DNA of 64,000 nt from Climacium dendroides (lineage: Eukaryota > Streptophyta > Bryopsida > Hypnales > Climaciaceae). The notes under the pieces were generated by a model, which was not told the DNA's origin, did not search any database, and worked only from the letters and a program-made list of their open reading frames with translations. A program made the position numbers and the translations under genes. Positions 10,901-23,461 of this stretch are shown in pieces. Position 1 is the first letter of the stretch, and every line of letters starts with the position of its first letter. The stretch is from the NCBI GenBank assembly GCA_950106755.1, contig OX467085.1:2046001-2110000 (forward strand). The letters are read 5' to 3'.

Positions 10901-13178
10901 AATGGGTGTTGAAGAATGAGACTCTAAAAATCATGTTGTATTCAATAGATACCAAACCAATAAATTATAGGCTTTTGACGTCGAAGCATGTCCGAAATTA
11001 TAACACACAAGTTGCAAATCGTCGAAATACTTAGGATTCATGGAAAAATGAAGTTTAAGAAAACCGTATGGCTTCCCCACACTTTTTCAATTGAAATGGG
11101 TGTTGAAGAATGAGACTCTAAAAATCATGTTGTATTTAATAGATACCAAACCAATAAATTATAGGCTTTTGACGTCGAAGCATGTCCGAAATTATAACAC
11201 ACAAGTTGCAAATCGTCGAAATAGTTAGGATTCATGGAAAAATGAAGTTTAAAAAAACCGTATGGCTTCCCCACACTTTTTCAATTGAAATGGGTGTTGA
11301 AGAATGAGACTCTAAAAATCATGTTGTATTTAATAGAAACCAAACCAATAAATTATAGACTTTTGACGTGGAAGCATGTCCGAAATCATAACACACAAGT
11401 TTCAAATCTTCGAAATAGTTAGGATTCATGGAAAAATGAAATTTAAGAGAACCCTATTGCTTCCCCACACTTTTTCAATTGAAATGGGTGTTGAAGAATG
11501 AGACTCTAAAAATCATGTTGTATTTAATAGATACCAAACCAATAAATTATAGGCTTTTGACGTCGAAGCATGTCCGAAATCATAACACACAAGTTGCAAA
11601 TCGTCGAAATAGTTAGGATTCATGGATAAATGAAGTTTAAGAGAACCCTATTGCTTCCCCACACTTTTTCAATTGAAATGGGTGTTGAAGAATGAGACTC
11701 TAAAAATCATGTTGTATTTAATAGATACCAAACCAATAAATTATAGGCTTTTGACGTCGAAGCATGTCCGAAATTATAACACACAAGTTGCAAATCGTCA
11801 AAATACTTAGGATTCATGGAAAAATGAAGTTTAAGAAAACCGTATGGCTTCCCCACACTTTTTCAATTGAAATGGGTGTTGAAGAATGAGACTCTAAAAA
11901 TCATGTTGTATTTAATAGATACCAAACCAATAAATTATAGGCTTTTGACGTCGAAGCATGTCCTAAATCATAACACACAAGTTGCAAATCGTCGAAATAG
12001 TTAGGATTCATGGATAAATGAAGTTTAAGAAAACCGTATGGCTTCCCCACACTTTTTCAATTGAAATGGGTGTTGAAGAATGAGACTCTAAAAATCATGT
12101 TGTATTTAATAGATACCAAACCAATAAATTATAGGCTTTTGACGTCGAAGCATGTCCGAAATTATAACACACAAGTTGCAAATCGTCAAAATACTTAGGA
12201 TTCATGGAAAAATGAAGTTTAAGAAAACCGTATGGCTTCCCCACACTTTTTCAATTGAAATGGGTGTTGAAGAATGAGACTCTAAAAATCATGTTGTATT
12301 CAATAGATACCAAACCAATAAATTATAGGCTTTTGACGTGGAAGCATGTCCGAAATTATAACACACAAGTTGCAAATCGTCGAAATAGTTAGGATTCATG
12401 GATAAATGAAGTTTAAGAAAACCCTATTGCTTTCCCACACTTTTTCAATTGAAATGGGTGTTGAAGAATGAGACTCTAAAAATCATGTTGTATTTAATAG
12501 ATACCAAACCAATAAATTATAGGCTTTTGACGTCGAAGCATGTCCTAAATCATAACACACAAGTTGCAAATCGTCGAAATAGTTAGGATTCATGGATAAA
12601 TGAAGTTTAAGAAAACCGTATGGCTTCCCCACACTTTTTCAATTGAAATGGGTGTTGAAGAATGAGACTCTAAAAATCATGTTGTATTTAATAGATACCA
12701 AACCAATAAATTATAGGCTTTTGACGTCGAAGCATGTCCGAAATTATAACACACAAGTTGCAAATCGTCGCAATAGTTAGGATTCATGGAAAAATGAAGT
12801 TTAAAAAAACCGTATGGCTTCCCCACACTTTTTCAATTGAAATGGGTGTTGAAGAATGAGACTCTAAAAATCATGTTGTATTTAATAGAAACCAAACCAA
12901 TAAATTATAGACTTTTGACGTGGAAGCATGTCCGAAATCATAACACACAAGTTTCAAATCTTCGAAATAGTTAGGATTCATGGAAAAATGAAATTTAAGA
13001 GAACCCTATTGCTTCCCCACACTTTTTCAATTGAAATGGGTGTTGAAGAATGAGACTCTAAAAATCATGTTGTATTTAATAGATACCAAACCAATAAATT
13101 ATAGGCTTTTGACGTCGAAGCATGTCCTAAATTATAACACACAAGTTGCAAATCGTCGAAATAGTTAGGATTCATGGA
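7942..13178 (+). repeat. 30-monomer duplication, copy 2
   Basis: Copy of 2122-7358 carrying the same ordered series of rare variants. About 580 bp separate the two matching blocks (7359-7941). The equivalent stretch after copy 2 does not match it, so the duplicated unit was edited after it formed or was copied imperfectly at its edge. Just left of this copy the monomer carries the rare TCGCAATAG marker, also found near 6950 and 12770. Confidence 0.92.
11253..12804 (+). repeat. K-led 8-monomer set
   Basis: The set starts with a K monomer and has eight units. Next come a GAGAACCC unit with m135 c, a unit with m160 a and m166 c, and a GAAAACCGTATGG unit with CCTAAATCAT. Another unit with m160 a and m166 c, a unit with m79 c and m118 g, a CTTTCCC unit and a plain GAAAACCGTATGG unit complete it. 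It has one unit fewer than the 9-monomer sets at 17461 and 24251. Confidence 0.65.
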
Positions 13179-13774
13179 AAAATGAAGTTTAAGAAAACCG
13201 TATGGCTTCCCCACACTTTTTCAATCGAAATGGGTGTTGAAGAATGAGACTCTAAAAATCATGTTGTATTTAATAGATACCAAACCAATAAATTATAGGC
13301 TTTTGACGTCGAAGCATGTCCGAAATCATAACACACAAGTTGCAAATCGTCGAAATAGTTAGGATTCATGGATAAATGAAGTTTAAGAGAACCCTATTGC
13401 TTCCCCACACTTTTTCAATTGAAATGGGTGTTGAAGAATGAGACTCTAAAAATCATGTTGTATTTAATAGATACCAAACCAATAAATTATAGGCTTTTGA
13501 CGTCGAAGCATGTCCGAAATTATAACACACAAGTTGCAAATCGTCAAAATACTTAGGATTCATGGAAAAATGAAGTTTAAGAAAACCGTATGGCTTCCCC
13601 ACACTTTTTCAATTGAAATGGGTGTTGAAGAATGAGACTCTAAAAATCATGTTGTATTTAATAGATACCAAACCAATAAATTATAGGCTTTTGACGTCGA
13701 AGCATGTCCTAAATCATAACACACAAGTTGCAAATCGTCGAAATAGTTAGGATTCATGGATAAATGAAGTTTAA
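12805..13774 (+). repeat. K-led 5-monomer set
   Basis: Five units: K, a unit with CCTAAATTAT, a GAAAACCGTATGG unit with m34 c, a unit with m160 a and m166 c, and a unit with CCTAAATCAT. These correspond to the first five units of the 9-monomer set, so this looks like a truncated version followed at once by the next K. Confidence 0.65.
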
Positions 13775-15132
13775 GAAAACCGTATGGCTTCCCCACACTT
13801 TTTCAATTGAAATGGGTGTTGAAGAATGAGACTCTAAAAATCATGTTGTATTTAATAGAAACCAAACCAATAAATTATAGACTTTTGACGTGGAAGCATG
13901 TCCGAAATCATAACACACAAGTTTCAAATCTTCGAAATAGTTAGGATTCATGGAAAAATGAAATTTAAGAGAACCCTATTGCTTCCCCACACTTTTTCAA
14001 TTGAAATGGGTGTTGAAGAATGAGACTCTAAAAATCATGTTGTATTTAATAGATACCAAACCAATAAATTATAGGCTTTTGACGTCGAAGCATGTCCTAA
14101 ATTATAACACACAAGTTGCAAATCGTCGAAATAGTTAGGATTCATGGAAAAATGAAGTTTAAGAAAACCGTATGGCTTCCCCACACTTTTTCAATCGAAA
14201 TGGGTGTTGAAGAATGAGACTCTAAAAATCATGTTGTATTTAATAGATACCAAACCAATAAATTATAGGCTTTTGACGTCGAAGCATGTCCGAAATCATA
14301 ACACACAAGTTGCAAATCGTCGAAATAGTTAGGATTCATGGATAAATGAAGTTTAAGAGAACCCTATTGCTTCCCCACACTTTTTCAATTGAAATGGGTG
14401 TTGAAGAATGAGACTCTAAAAATCATGTTGTATTTAATAGATACCAAACCAATAAATTATAGGCTTTTGACGTCGAAGCATGTCCGAAATTATAACACAC
14501 AAGTTGCAAATCGTCAAAATACTTAGGATTCATGGAAAAATGAAGTTTAAGAAAACCGTATGGCTTCCCCACACTTTTTCAATTGAAATGGGTGTTGAAG
14601 AATGAGACTCTAAAAATCATGTTGTATTCAATAGATACCAAACCAATAAATTATAGGCTTTTGACGTGGAAGCATGTCCGAAATTATAACACACAAGTTG
14701 CAAATCGTCGAAATAGTTAGGATTCATGGATAAATGAAGTTTAAGAAAACCCTATTGCTTTCCCACACTTTTTCAATTGAAATGGGTGTTGAAGAATGAG
14801 ACTCTAAAAATCATGTTGTATTTAATAGATACCAAACCAATAAATTATAGGCTTTTGACGTCGAAGCATGTCCTAAATCATAACACACAAGTTGCAAATC
14901 GTCGAAATAGTTAGGATTCATGGATAAATGAAGTTTAAGAAAACCGTATGGCTTCCCCACACTTTTTCAATTGAAATGGGTGTTGAAGAATGAGACTCTA
15001 AAAATCATGTTGTATTTAATAGATACCAAACCAATAAATTATAGGCTTTTGACGTCGAAGCATGTCCGAAATTATAACACACAAGTTGCAAATCGTCGAA
15101 ATAGTTAGGATTCATGGAAAAATGAAGTTTAA
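13775..15132 (+). repeat. K-led 7-monomer set
   Basis: Seven units that match the 9-monomer plan with its fifth and sixth units missing. The order is K, CCTAAATTAT unit, m34 c unit, m160 a/m166 c unit, m79 c/m118 g unit, CTTTCCC unit, plain GAAAACCGTATGG unit. Its K monomer begins with m1 g rather than the usual m1 a. The first four-odd monomers repeat 12805-13650 at an offset of 970 bp. Confidence 0.65.
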
Positions 15133-16102
15133 AAAAACCGTATGGCTTCCCCACACTTTTTCAATTGAAATGGGTGTTGAAGAATGAGACTCTAAAAATC
15201 ATGTTGTATTTAATAGAAACCAAACCAATAAATTATAGACTTTTGACGTGGAAGCATGTCCGAAATCATAACACACAAGTTTCAAATCTTCGAAATAGTT
15301 AGGATTCATGGAAAAATGAAATTTAAGAGAACCCTATTGCTTCCCCACACTTTTTCAATTGAAATGGGTGTTGAAGAATGAGACTCTAAAAATCATGTTG
15401 TATTTAATAGATACCAAACCAATAAATTATAGGCTTTTGACGTCGAAGCATGTCCGAAATTATAACACACAAGTTGCAAATCGTCAAAATACTTAGGATT
15501 CATGGAAAAATGAAGTTTAAGAAAACCGTATGGCTTCCCCACACTTTTTCAATTGAAATGGGTGTTGAAGAATGAGACTCTAAAAATCATGTTGTATTCA
15601 ATAGATACCAAACCAATAAATTATAGGCTTTTGACGTGGAAGCATGTCCGAAATTATAACACACAAGTTGCAAATCGTCGAAATAGTTAGGATTCATGGA
15701 TAAATGAAGTTTAAGAAAACCCTATTGCTTTCCCACACTTTTTCAATTGAAATGGGTGTTGAAGAATGAGACTCTAAAAATCATGTTGTATTTAATAGAT
15801 ACCAAACCAATAAATTATAGGCTTTTGACGTCGAAGCATGTCCTAAATCATAACACACAAGTTGCAAATCGTCGAAATAGTTAGGATTCATGGATAAATG
15901 AAGTTTAAGAAAACCGTATGGCTTCCCCACACTTTTTCAATTGAAATGGGTGTTGAAGAATGAGACTCTAAAAATCATGTTGTATTTAATAGATACCAAA
16001 CCAATAAATTATAGGCTTTTGACGTCGAAGCATGTCCGAAATTATAACACACAAGTTGCAAATCGTCGAAATAGTTAGGATTCATGGAAAAATGAAGTTT
16101 AA
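15133..16102 (+). repeat. K-led 5-monomer set
   Basis: Five units: K, a GAGAACCC unit ending with m160 a and m166 c, a unit with m79 c and m118 g, a CTTTCCC unit and a plain GAAAACCGTATGG unit. It keeps the end of the 9-monomer plan and lacks its middle, unlike the 5-monomer set at 12805. Confidence 0.65.
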
Positions 16103-17460
16103 AAAAACCGTATGGCTTCCCCACACTTTTTCAATTGAAATGGGTGTTGAAGAATGAGACTCTAAAAATCATGTTGTATTTAATAGAAACCAAACCAATA
16201 AATTATAGACTTTTGACGTGGAAGCATGTCCGAAATCATAACACACAAGTTTCAAATCTTCGAAATAGTTAGGATTCATGGAAAAATGAAATTTAAGAGA
16301 ACCCTATTGCTTCCCCACACTTTTTCAATTGAAATGGGTGTTGAAGAATGAGACTCTAAAAATCATGTTGTATTTAATAGATACCAAACCAATAAATTAT
16401 AGGCTTTTGACGTCGAAGCATGTCCGAAATCATAACACACAAGTTGCAAATCGTCGAAATAGTTAGGATTCATGGATAAATGAAGTTTAAGAGAACCCTA
16501 TTGCTTCCCCACACTTTTTCAATTGAAATGGGTGTTGAAGAATGAGACTCTAAAAATCATGTTGTATTTAATAGATACCAAACCAATAAATTATAGGCTT
16601 TTGACGTCGAAGCATGTCCGAAATTATAACACACAAGTTGCAAATCGTCAAAATACTTAGGATTCATGGAAAAATGAAGTTTAAGAAAACCGTATGGCTT
16701 CCCCACACTTTTTCAATTGAAATGGGTGTTGAAGAATGAGACTCTAAAAATCATGTTGTATTTAATAGATACCAAACCAATAAATTATAGGCTTTTGACG
16801 TCGAAGCATGTCCGAAATTATAACACACAAGTTGCAAATCGTCAAAATACTTAGGATTCATGGAAAAATGAAGTTTAAGAAAACCGTATGGCTTCCCCAC
16901 ACTTTTTCAATTGAAATGGGTGTTGAAGAATGAGACTCTAAAAATCATGTTGTATTCAATAGATACCAAACCAATAAATTATAGGCTTTTGACGTGGAAG
17001 CATGTCCGAAATTATAACACACAAGTTGCAAATCGTCGAAATAGTTAGGATTCATGGATAAATGAAGTTTAAGAAAACCCTATTGCTTTCCCACACTTTT
17101 TCAATTGAAATGGGTGTTGAAGAATGAGACTCTAAAAATCATGTTGTATTTAATAGATACCAAACCAATAAATTATAGGCTTTTGACGTCGAAGCATGTC
17201 CTAAATCATAACACACAAGTTGCAAATCGTCGAAATAGTTAGGATTCATGGATAAATGAAGTTTAAGAAAACCGTATGGCTTCCCCACACTTTTTCAATT
17301 GAAATGGGTGTTGAAGAATGAGACTCTAAAAATCATGTTGTATTTAATAGATACCAAACCAATAAATTATAGGCTTTTGACGTCGAAGCATGTCCGAAAT
17401 TATAACACACAAGTTGCAAATCGTCGAAATAGTTAGGATTCATGGAAAAATGAAGTTTAA
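16103..17460 (+). repeat. K-led 7-monomer set
   Basis: Seven units resembling the 8-monomer set at 11253 without its fourth unit (GAAAACCGTATGG with CCTAAATCAT). The right part, from 16672 on, belongs to the 35-monomer duplication. Confidence 0.65.
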
Positions 17461-19922
17461 AAAAACCGTATGGCTTCCCCACACTTTTTCAATTGAAATG
17501 GGTGTTGAAGAATGAGACTCTAAAAATCATGTTGTATTTAATAGAAACCAAACCAATAAATTATAGACTTTTGACGTGGAAGCATGTCCGAAATCATAAC
17601 ACACAAGTTTCAAATCTTCGAAATAGTTAGGATTCATGGAAAAATGAAATTTAAGAGAACCCTATTGCTTCCCCACACTTTTTCAATTGAAATGGGTGTT
17701 GAAGAATGAGACTCTAAAAATCATGTTGTATTTAATAGATACCAAACCAATAAATTATAGGCTTTTGACGTCGAAGCATGTCCTAAATTATAACACACAA
17801 GTTGCAAATCGTCGAAATAGTTAGGATTCATGGAAAAATGAAGTTTAAGAAAACCGTATGGCTTCCCCACACTTTTTCAATCGAAATGGGTGTTGAAGAA
17901 TGAGACTCTAAAAATCATGTTGTATTTAATAGATACCAAACCAATAAATTATAGGCTTTTGACGTCGAAGCATGTCCGAAATCATAACACACAAGTTGCA
18001 AATCGTCGAAATAGTTAGGATTCATGGATAAATGAAGTTTAAGAGAACCCTATTGCTTCCCCACACTTTTTCAATTGAAATGGGTGTTGAAGAATGAGAC
18101 TCTAAAAATCATGTTGTATTTAATAGATACCAAACCAATAAATTATAGGCTTTTGACGTCGAAGCATGTCCGAAATTATAACACACAAGTTGCAAATCGT
18201 CAAAATACTTAGGATTCATGGAAAAATGAAGTTTAAGAAAACCGTATGGCTTCCCCACACTTTTTCAATTGAAATGGGTGTTGAAGAATGAGACTCTAAA
18301 AATCATGTTGTATTTAATAGATACCAAACCAATAAATTATAGGCTTTTGACGTCGAAGCATGTCCTAAATCATAACACACAAGTTGCAAATCGTCGAAAT
18401 AGTTAGGATTCATGGATAAATGAAGTTTAAGAAAACCGTATGGCTTCCCCACACTTTTTCAATTGAAATGGGTGTTGAAGAATGAGACTCTAAAAATCAT
18501 GTTGTATTTAATAGATACCAAACCAATAAATTATAGGCTTTTGACGTCGAAGCATGTCCGAAATTATAACACACAAGTTGCAAATCGTCAAAATACTTAG
18601 GATTCATGGAAAAATGAAGTTTAAGAAAACCGTATGGCTTCCCCACACTTTTTCAATTGAAATGGGTGTTGAAGAATGAGACTCTAAAAATCATGTTGTA
18701 TTCAATAGATACCAAACCAATAAATTATAGGCTTTTGACGTGGAAGCATGTCCGAAATTATAACACACAAGTTGCAAATCGTCGAAATAGTTAGGATTCA
18801 TGGATAAATGAAGTTTAAGAAAACCCTATTGCTTTCCCACACTTTTTCAATTGAAATGGGTGTTGAAGAATGAGACTCTAAAAATCATGTTGTATTTAAT
18901 AGATACCAAACCAATAAATTATAGGCTTTTGACGTCGAAGCATGTCCTAAATCATAACACACAAGTTGCAAATCGTCGAAATAGTTAGGATTCATGGATA
19001 AATGAAGTTTAAGAAAACCGTATGGCTTCCCCACACTTTTTCAATTGAAATGGGTGTTGAAGAATGAGACTCTAAAAATCATGTTGTATTTAATAGATAC
19101 CAAACCAATAAATTATAGGCTTTTGACGTCGAAGCATGTCCGAAATTATAACACACAAGTTGCAAATCGTCGAAATAGTTAGGATTCATGGAAAAATGAA
19201 GTTTAAAAAAACCGTATGGCTTCCCCACACTTTTTCAATTGAAATGGGTGTTGAAGAATGAGACTCTAAAAATCATGTTGTATTTAATAGAAACCAAACC
19301 AATAAATTATAGACTTTTGACGTGGAAGCATGTCCGAAATCATAACACACAAGTTTCAAATCTTCGAAATAGTTAGGATTCATGGAAAAATGAAATTTAA
19401 GAGAACCCTATTGCTTCCCCACACTTTTTCAATTGAAATGGGTGTTGAAGAATGAGACTCTAAAAATCATGTTGTATTTAATAGATACCAAACCAATAAA
19501 TTATAGGCTTTTGACGTCGAAGCATGTCCGAAATCATAACACACAAGTTGCAAATCGTCGAAATAGTTAGGATTCATGGATAAATGAAGTTTAAGAGAAC
19601 CCTATTGCTTCCCCACACTTTTTCAATTGAAATGGGTGTTGAAGAATGAGACTCTAAAAATCATGTTGTATTTAATAGATACCAAACCAATAAATTATAG
19701 GCTTTTGACGTCGAAGCATGTCCGAAATTATAACACACAAGTTGCAAATCGTCAAAATACTTAGGATTCTTGGAAAAATGAAGTTTAAGAAAACCGTATG
19801 GCTTCCCCACACTTTTTCAATTGAAATGGGTGTTGAAGAATGAGACTCTAAAAATCATGTTGTATTCAATAGATACCAAACCAATAAATTATAGGCTTTT
19901 GACGTGGAAGCATGTCCGAAAT
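16672..19922 (+). repeat. 35-monomer-offset duplication, copy 1
   Basis: These 3,251 bp match 23462-26712 at an offset of 6,790 bp (35 monomers), with no difference noticed. A diagnostic private variant, GGATTCTTGG in place of GGATTCATGG, occurs near 19769 and 26559 and was not seen elsewhere. The match ends at 19923, which falls inside the chimeric monomer at 19789-19982. Confidence 0.9.
17461..19206 (+). repeat. K-led 9-monomer set (fullest version)
   Basis: Nine units in this order: K; CCTAAATTAT unit; GAAAACCGTATGG unit with m34 c; m160 a/m166 c unit; GAAAACCGTATGG unit with CCTAAATCAT; GAAAACCGTATGG unit with m160 a/m166 c; m79 c/m118 g unit; CTTTCCC unit with CCTAAATCAT; plain GAAAACCGTATGG unit. 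The same set occurs at 24251-25996 with no difference seen. It is the most complete version, and the 5-, 7- and 8-unit sets can be read as subsets of it or close relatives. Confidence 0.7.
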
Positions 19923-21728
19923 CATAACACACAAGTTTCAAATCTTCGAAATAGTTAGGATTCATGGAAAAATGAAATTTAAGAGAACCCTATTGCTTCC
20001 CCACACTTTTTCAATTGAAATGGGTGTTGAAGAATGAGACTCTAAAAATCATGTTGTATTTAATAGATACCAAACCAATAAATTATAGGCTTTTGACGTC
20101 GAAGCATGTCCGAAATTATAACACACAAGTTGCAAATCGTCAAAATACTTAGGATTCATGGAAAAATGAAGTTTAAGAAAACCGTATGGCTTCCCCACAC
20201 TTTTTCAATTGAAATGGGTGTTGAAGAATGAGACTCTAAAAATCATGTTGTATTCAATAGATACCAAACCAATAAATTATAGGCTTTTGACGTCGAAGCA
20301 TGTCCGAAATTATAACACACAAGTTGCAAATCGTCGAAATAGTTAGGATTCATGGATAAATGAAGTTTAAGAAAACCCTATTGCTTTCCCACACTTTTTC
20401 AATTGAAATGGGTGTTGAAGAATGAGACTCTAAAAATCATGTTGTATTTAATAGATACCAAACCAATAAATTATAGGCTTTTGACGTCGAAGCATGTCCT
20501 AAATCATAACACACAAGTTGCAAATCGTCGAAATAGTTAGGATTCATGGATAAATGAAGTTTAAGAAAACCGTATGGCTTCCCCACACTTTTTCAATTGA
20601 AATGGGTGTTGAAGAATGAGACTCTAAAAATCATGTTGTATTTAATAGATACCAAACCAATAAATTATAGGCTTTTGACGTCGAAGCATGTCCGAAATTA
20701 TAACACACAAGTTGCAAATCGTCGAAATAGTTAGGATTCATGGAAAAATGAAGTTTAAGAAAACCCTATTGCTTTCCCACACTTTTTCAATTGAAATGGG
20801 TGTTGAAGAATGAGACTCTAAAAATCATGTTGTATTTAATAGATACCAAACCAATAAATTATAGGCTTTTGACGTCGAAGCATGTCCTAAATCATAACAC
20901 ACAAGTTGCAAATCGTCGAAATAGTTAGGATTCATGGATAAATGAAGTTTAAGAAAACCGTATGGCTTCCCCACACTTTTTCAATTGAAATGGGTGTTGA
21001 AGAATGAGACTCTAAAAATCATGTTGTATTTAATAGATACCAAACCAATAAATTATAGGCTTTTGACGTCGAAGCATGTCCGAAATTATAACACACAAGT
21101 TGCAAATCGTCAAAATACTTAGGATTCATGGAAAAATGAAGTTTAAGAAAACCGTATGGCTTCCCCACACTTTTTCAATTGAAATGGGTGTTGAAGAATG
21201 AGACTCTAAAAATCATGTTGTATTCAATAGATACCAAACCAATAAATTATAGGCTTTTGACGTGGAAGCATGTCCGAAATTATAACACACAAGTTGCAAA
21301 TCGTCGAAATAGTTAGGATTCATGGATAAATGAAGTTTAAGAAAACCCTATTGCTTTCCCACACTTTTTCAATTGAAATGGGTGTTGAAGAATGAGACTC
21401 TAAAAATCATGTTGTATTTAATAGATACCAAACCAATAAATTATAGGCTTTTGACGTCGAAGCATGTCCTAAATCATAACACACAAGTTGCAAATCGTCG
21501 AAATAGTTAGGATTCATGGATAAATGAAGTTTAAGAAAACCGTATGGCTTCCCCACACTTTTTCAATTGAAATGGGTGTTGAAGAATGAGACTCTAAAAA
21601 TCATGTTGTATTTAATAGATACCAAACCAATAAATTATAGGCTTTTGACGTCGAAGCATGTCCGAAATTATAACACACAAGTTGCAAATCGTCGAAATAG
21701 TTAGGATTCATGGAAAAATGAAGTTTAA
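19207..21728 (+). repeat. 13-monomer interval between K monomers
   Basis: This is the longest K-to-K spacing in the regular part of the left zone. It contains the chimeric monomer at 19789 and two extra CTTTCCC/GAAAACCGTATGG pairs (near 20370-20760 and 20760-21150). It looks like two shorter sets fused when the internal K lost its left half to recombination, plus a local two-unit duplication. Confidence 0.55.
19789..19982 (+). repeat. Chimeric monomer, half K
   Basis: The left part has the markers of the GAAAACCGTATGG type with m79 c (m8 g, m12 g, m86 t, m107 g). The right part has K markers (m135 c, m150 t, m157 t, m189 a). Position m118 g is common to both parents. The switch therefore lies between m107 and m135, about 19896-19922. 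The end of the 35-monomer duplication falls on the same interval. This is direct evidence of an in-register exchange or conversion tract inside a monomer. Confidence 0.8.
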
Positions 21729-23461
21729 AAAAACCGTATGGCTTCCCCACACTTTTTCAATTGAAATGGGTGTTGAAGAATGAGACTCTAAAAATCATGT
21801 TGTATTTAATAGAAACCAAACCAATAAATTATAGACTTTTGACGTGGAAGCATGTCCGAAATCATAACACACAAGTTTCAAATCTTCGAAATAGTTAGGA
21901 TTCATGGAAAAATGAAATTTAAGAGAACCCTATTGCTTCCCCACACTTTTTCAATTGAAATGGGTGTTGAAGAATGAGACTCTAAAAATCATGTTGTATT
22001 TAATAGATACCAAACCAATAAATTATAGGCTTTTGACGTCGAAGCATGTCCGAAATTATAACACACAAGTTGCAAATCGTCAAAATACTTAGGATTCATG
22101 GAAAAATGAAGTTTAAGAAAACCGTATGGCTTCCCCACACTTTTTCAATTGAAATGGGTGTTGAAGAATGAGACTCTAAAAATCATGTTGTATTCAATAG
22201 ATACCAAACCAATAAATTATAGGCTTTTGACGTGGAAGCATGTCCGAAATTATAACACACAAGTTGCAAATCGTCGAAATAGTTAGGATTCATGGATAAA
22301 TGAAGTTTAAGAAAACCCTATTGCTTTCCCACACTTTTTCAATTGAAATGGGTGTTGAAGAATGAGACTCTAAAAATCATGTTGTATTTAATAGATACCA
22401 AACCAATAAATTATAGGCTTTTGACGTCGAAGCATGTCCTAAATCATAACACACAAGTTGCAAATCGTCGAAATAGTTAGGATTCATGGATAAATGAAGT
22501 TTAAGAAAACCGTATGGCTTCCCCACACTTTTTCAATTGAAATGGGTGTTGAAGAATGAGACTCTAAAAATCATGTTGTATTTAATAGATACCAAACCAA
22601 TAAATTATAGGCTTTTGACGTCGAAGCATGTCCGAAATTATAACACACAAGTTGCAAATCGTCGAAATAGTTAGGATTCATGGAAAAATGAAGTTTAAAA
22701 AAACCGTATGGCTTCCCCACACTTTTTCAATTGAAATGGGTGTTGAAGAATGAGACTCTAAAAATCATGTTGTATTTAATAGAAACCAAACCAATAAATT
22801 ATAGACTTTTGACGTGGAAGCATGTCCGAAATCATAACACACAAGTTTCAAATCTTCGAAATAGTTAGGATTCATGGAAAAATGAAATTTAAAAAAACCC
22901 TATTGCTTCCCCACACTTTTTCAATTGAAATGGGTGTTGAAGAATGAGACTCTAAAAATCATGTTGTATTTAATAGATACCAAACCAATAAATTATAGGC
23001 TTTTGACGTCGAAGCATGTCCGAAATCATAACACACAAGTTGCAAATCGTCGAAATAGTTAGGATTCATGGATAAATGAAGTTTAAGAGAACCCTATTGC
23101 TTCCCCACACTTTTTCAATTGAAATGGGTGTTGAAGAATGAGACTCTAAAAATCATGTTGTATTTAATAGATACCAAACCAATAAATTATAGGCTTTTGA
23201 CGTCGAAGCATGTCCGAAATTATAACACACAAGTTGCAAATCGTCAAAATACTTAGGATTCATGGAAAAATGAAGTTTAAGAAAACCGTATGGCTTCCCC
23301 ACACTTTTTCAATTGAAATGGGTGTTGAAGAATGAGACTCTAAAAATCATGTTGTATTTAATAGATACCAAACCAATAAATTATAGGCTTTTGACGTCGA
23401 AGCATGTCCTAAATCATAACACACAAGTTGCAAATCGTCGAAATAGTTAGGATTCATGGAT

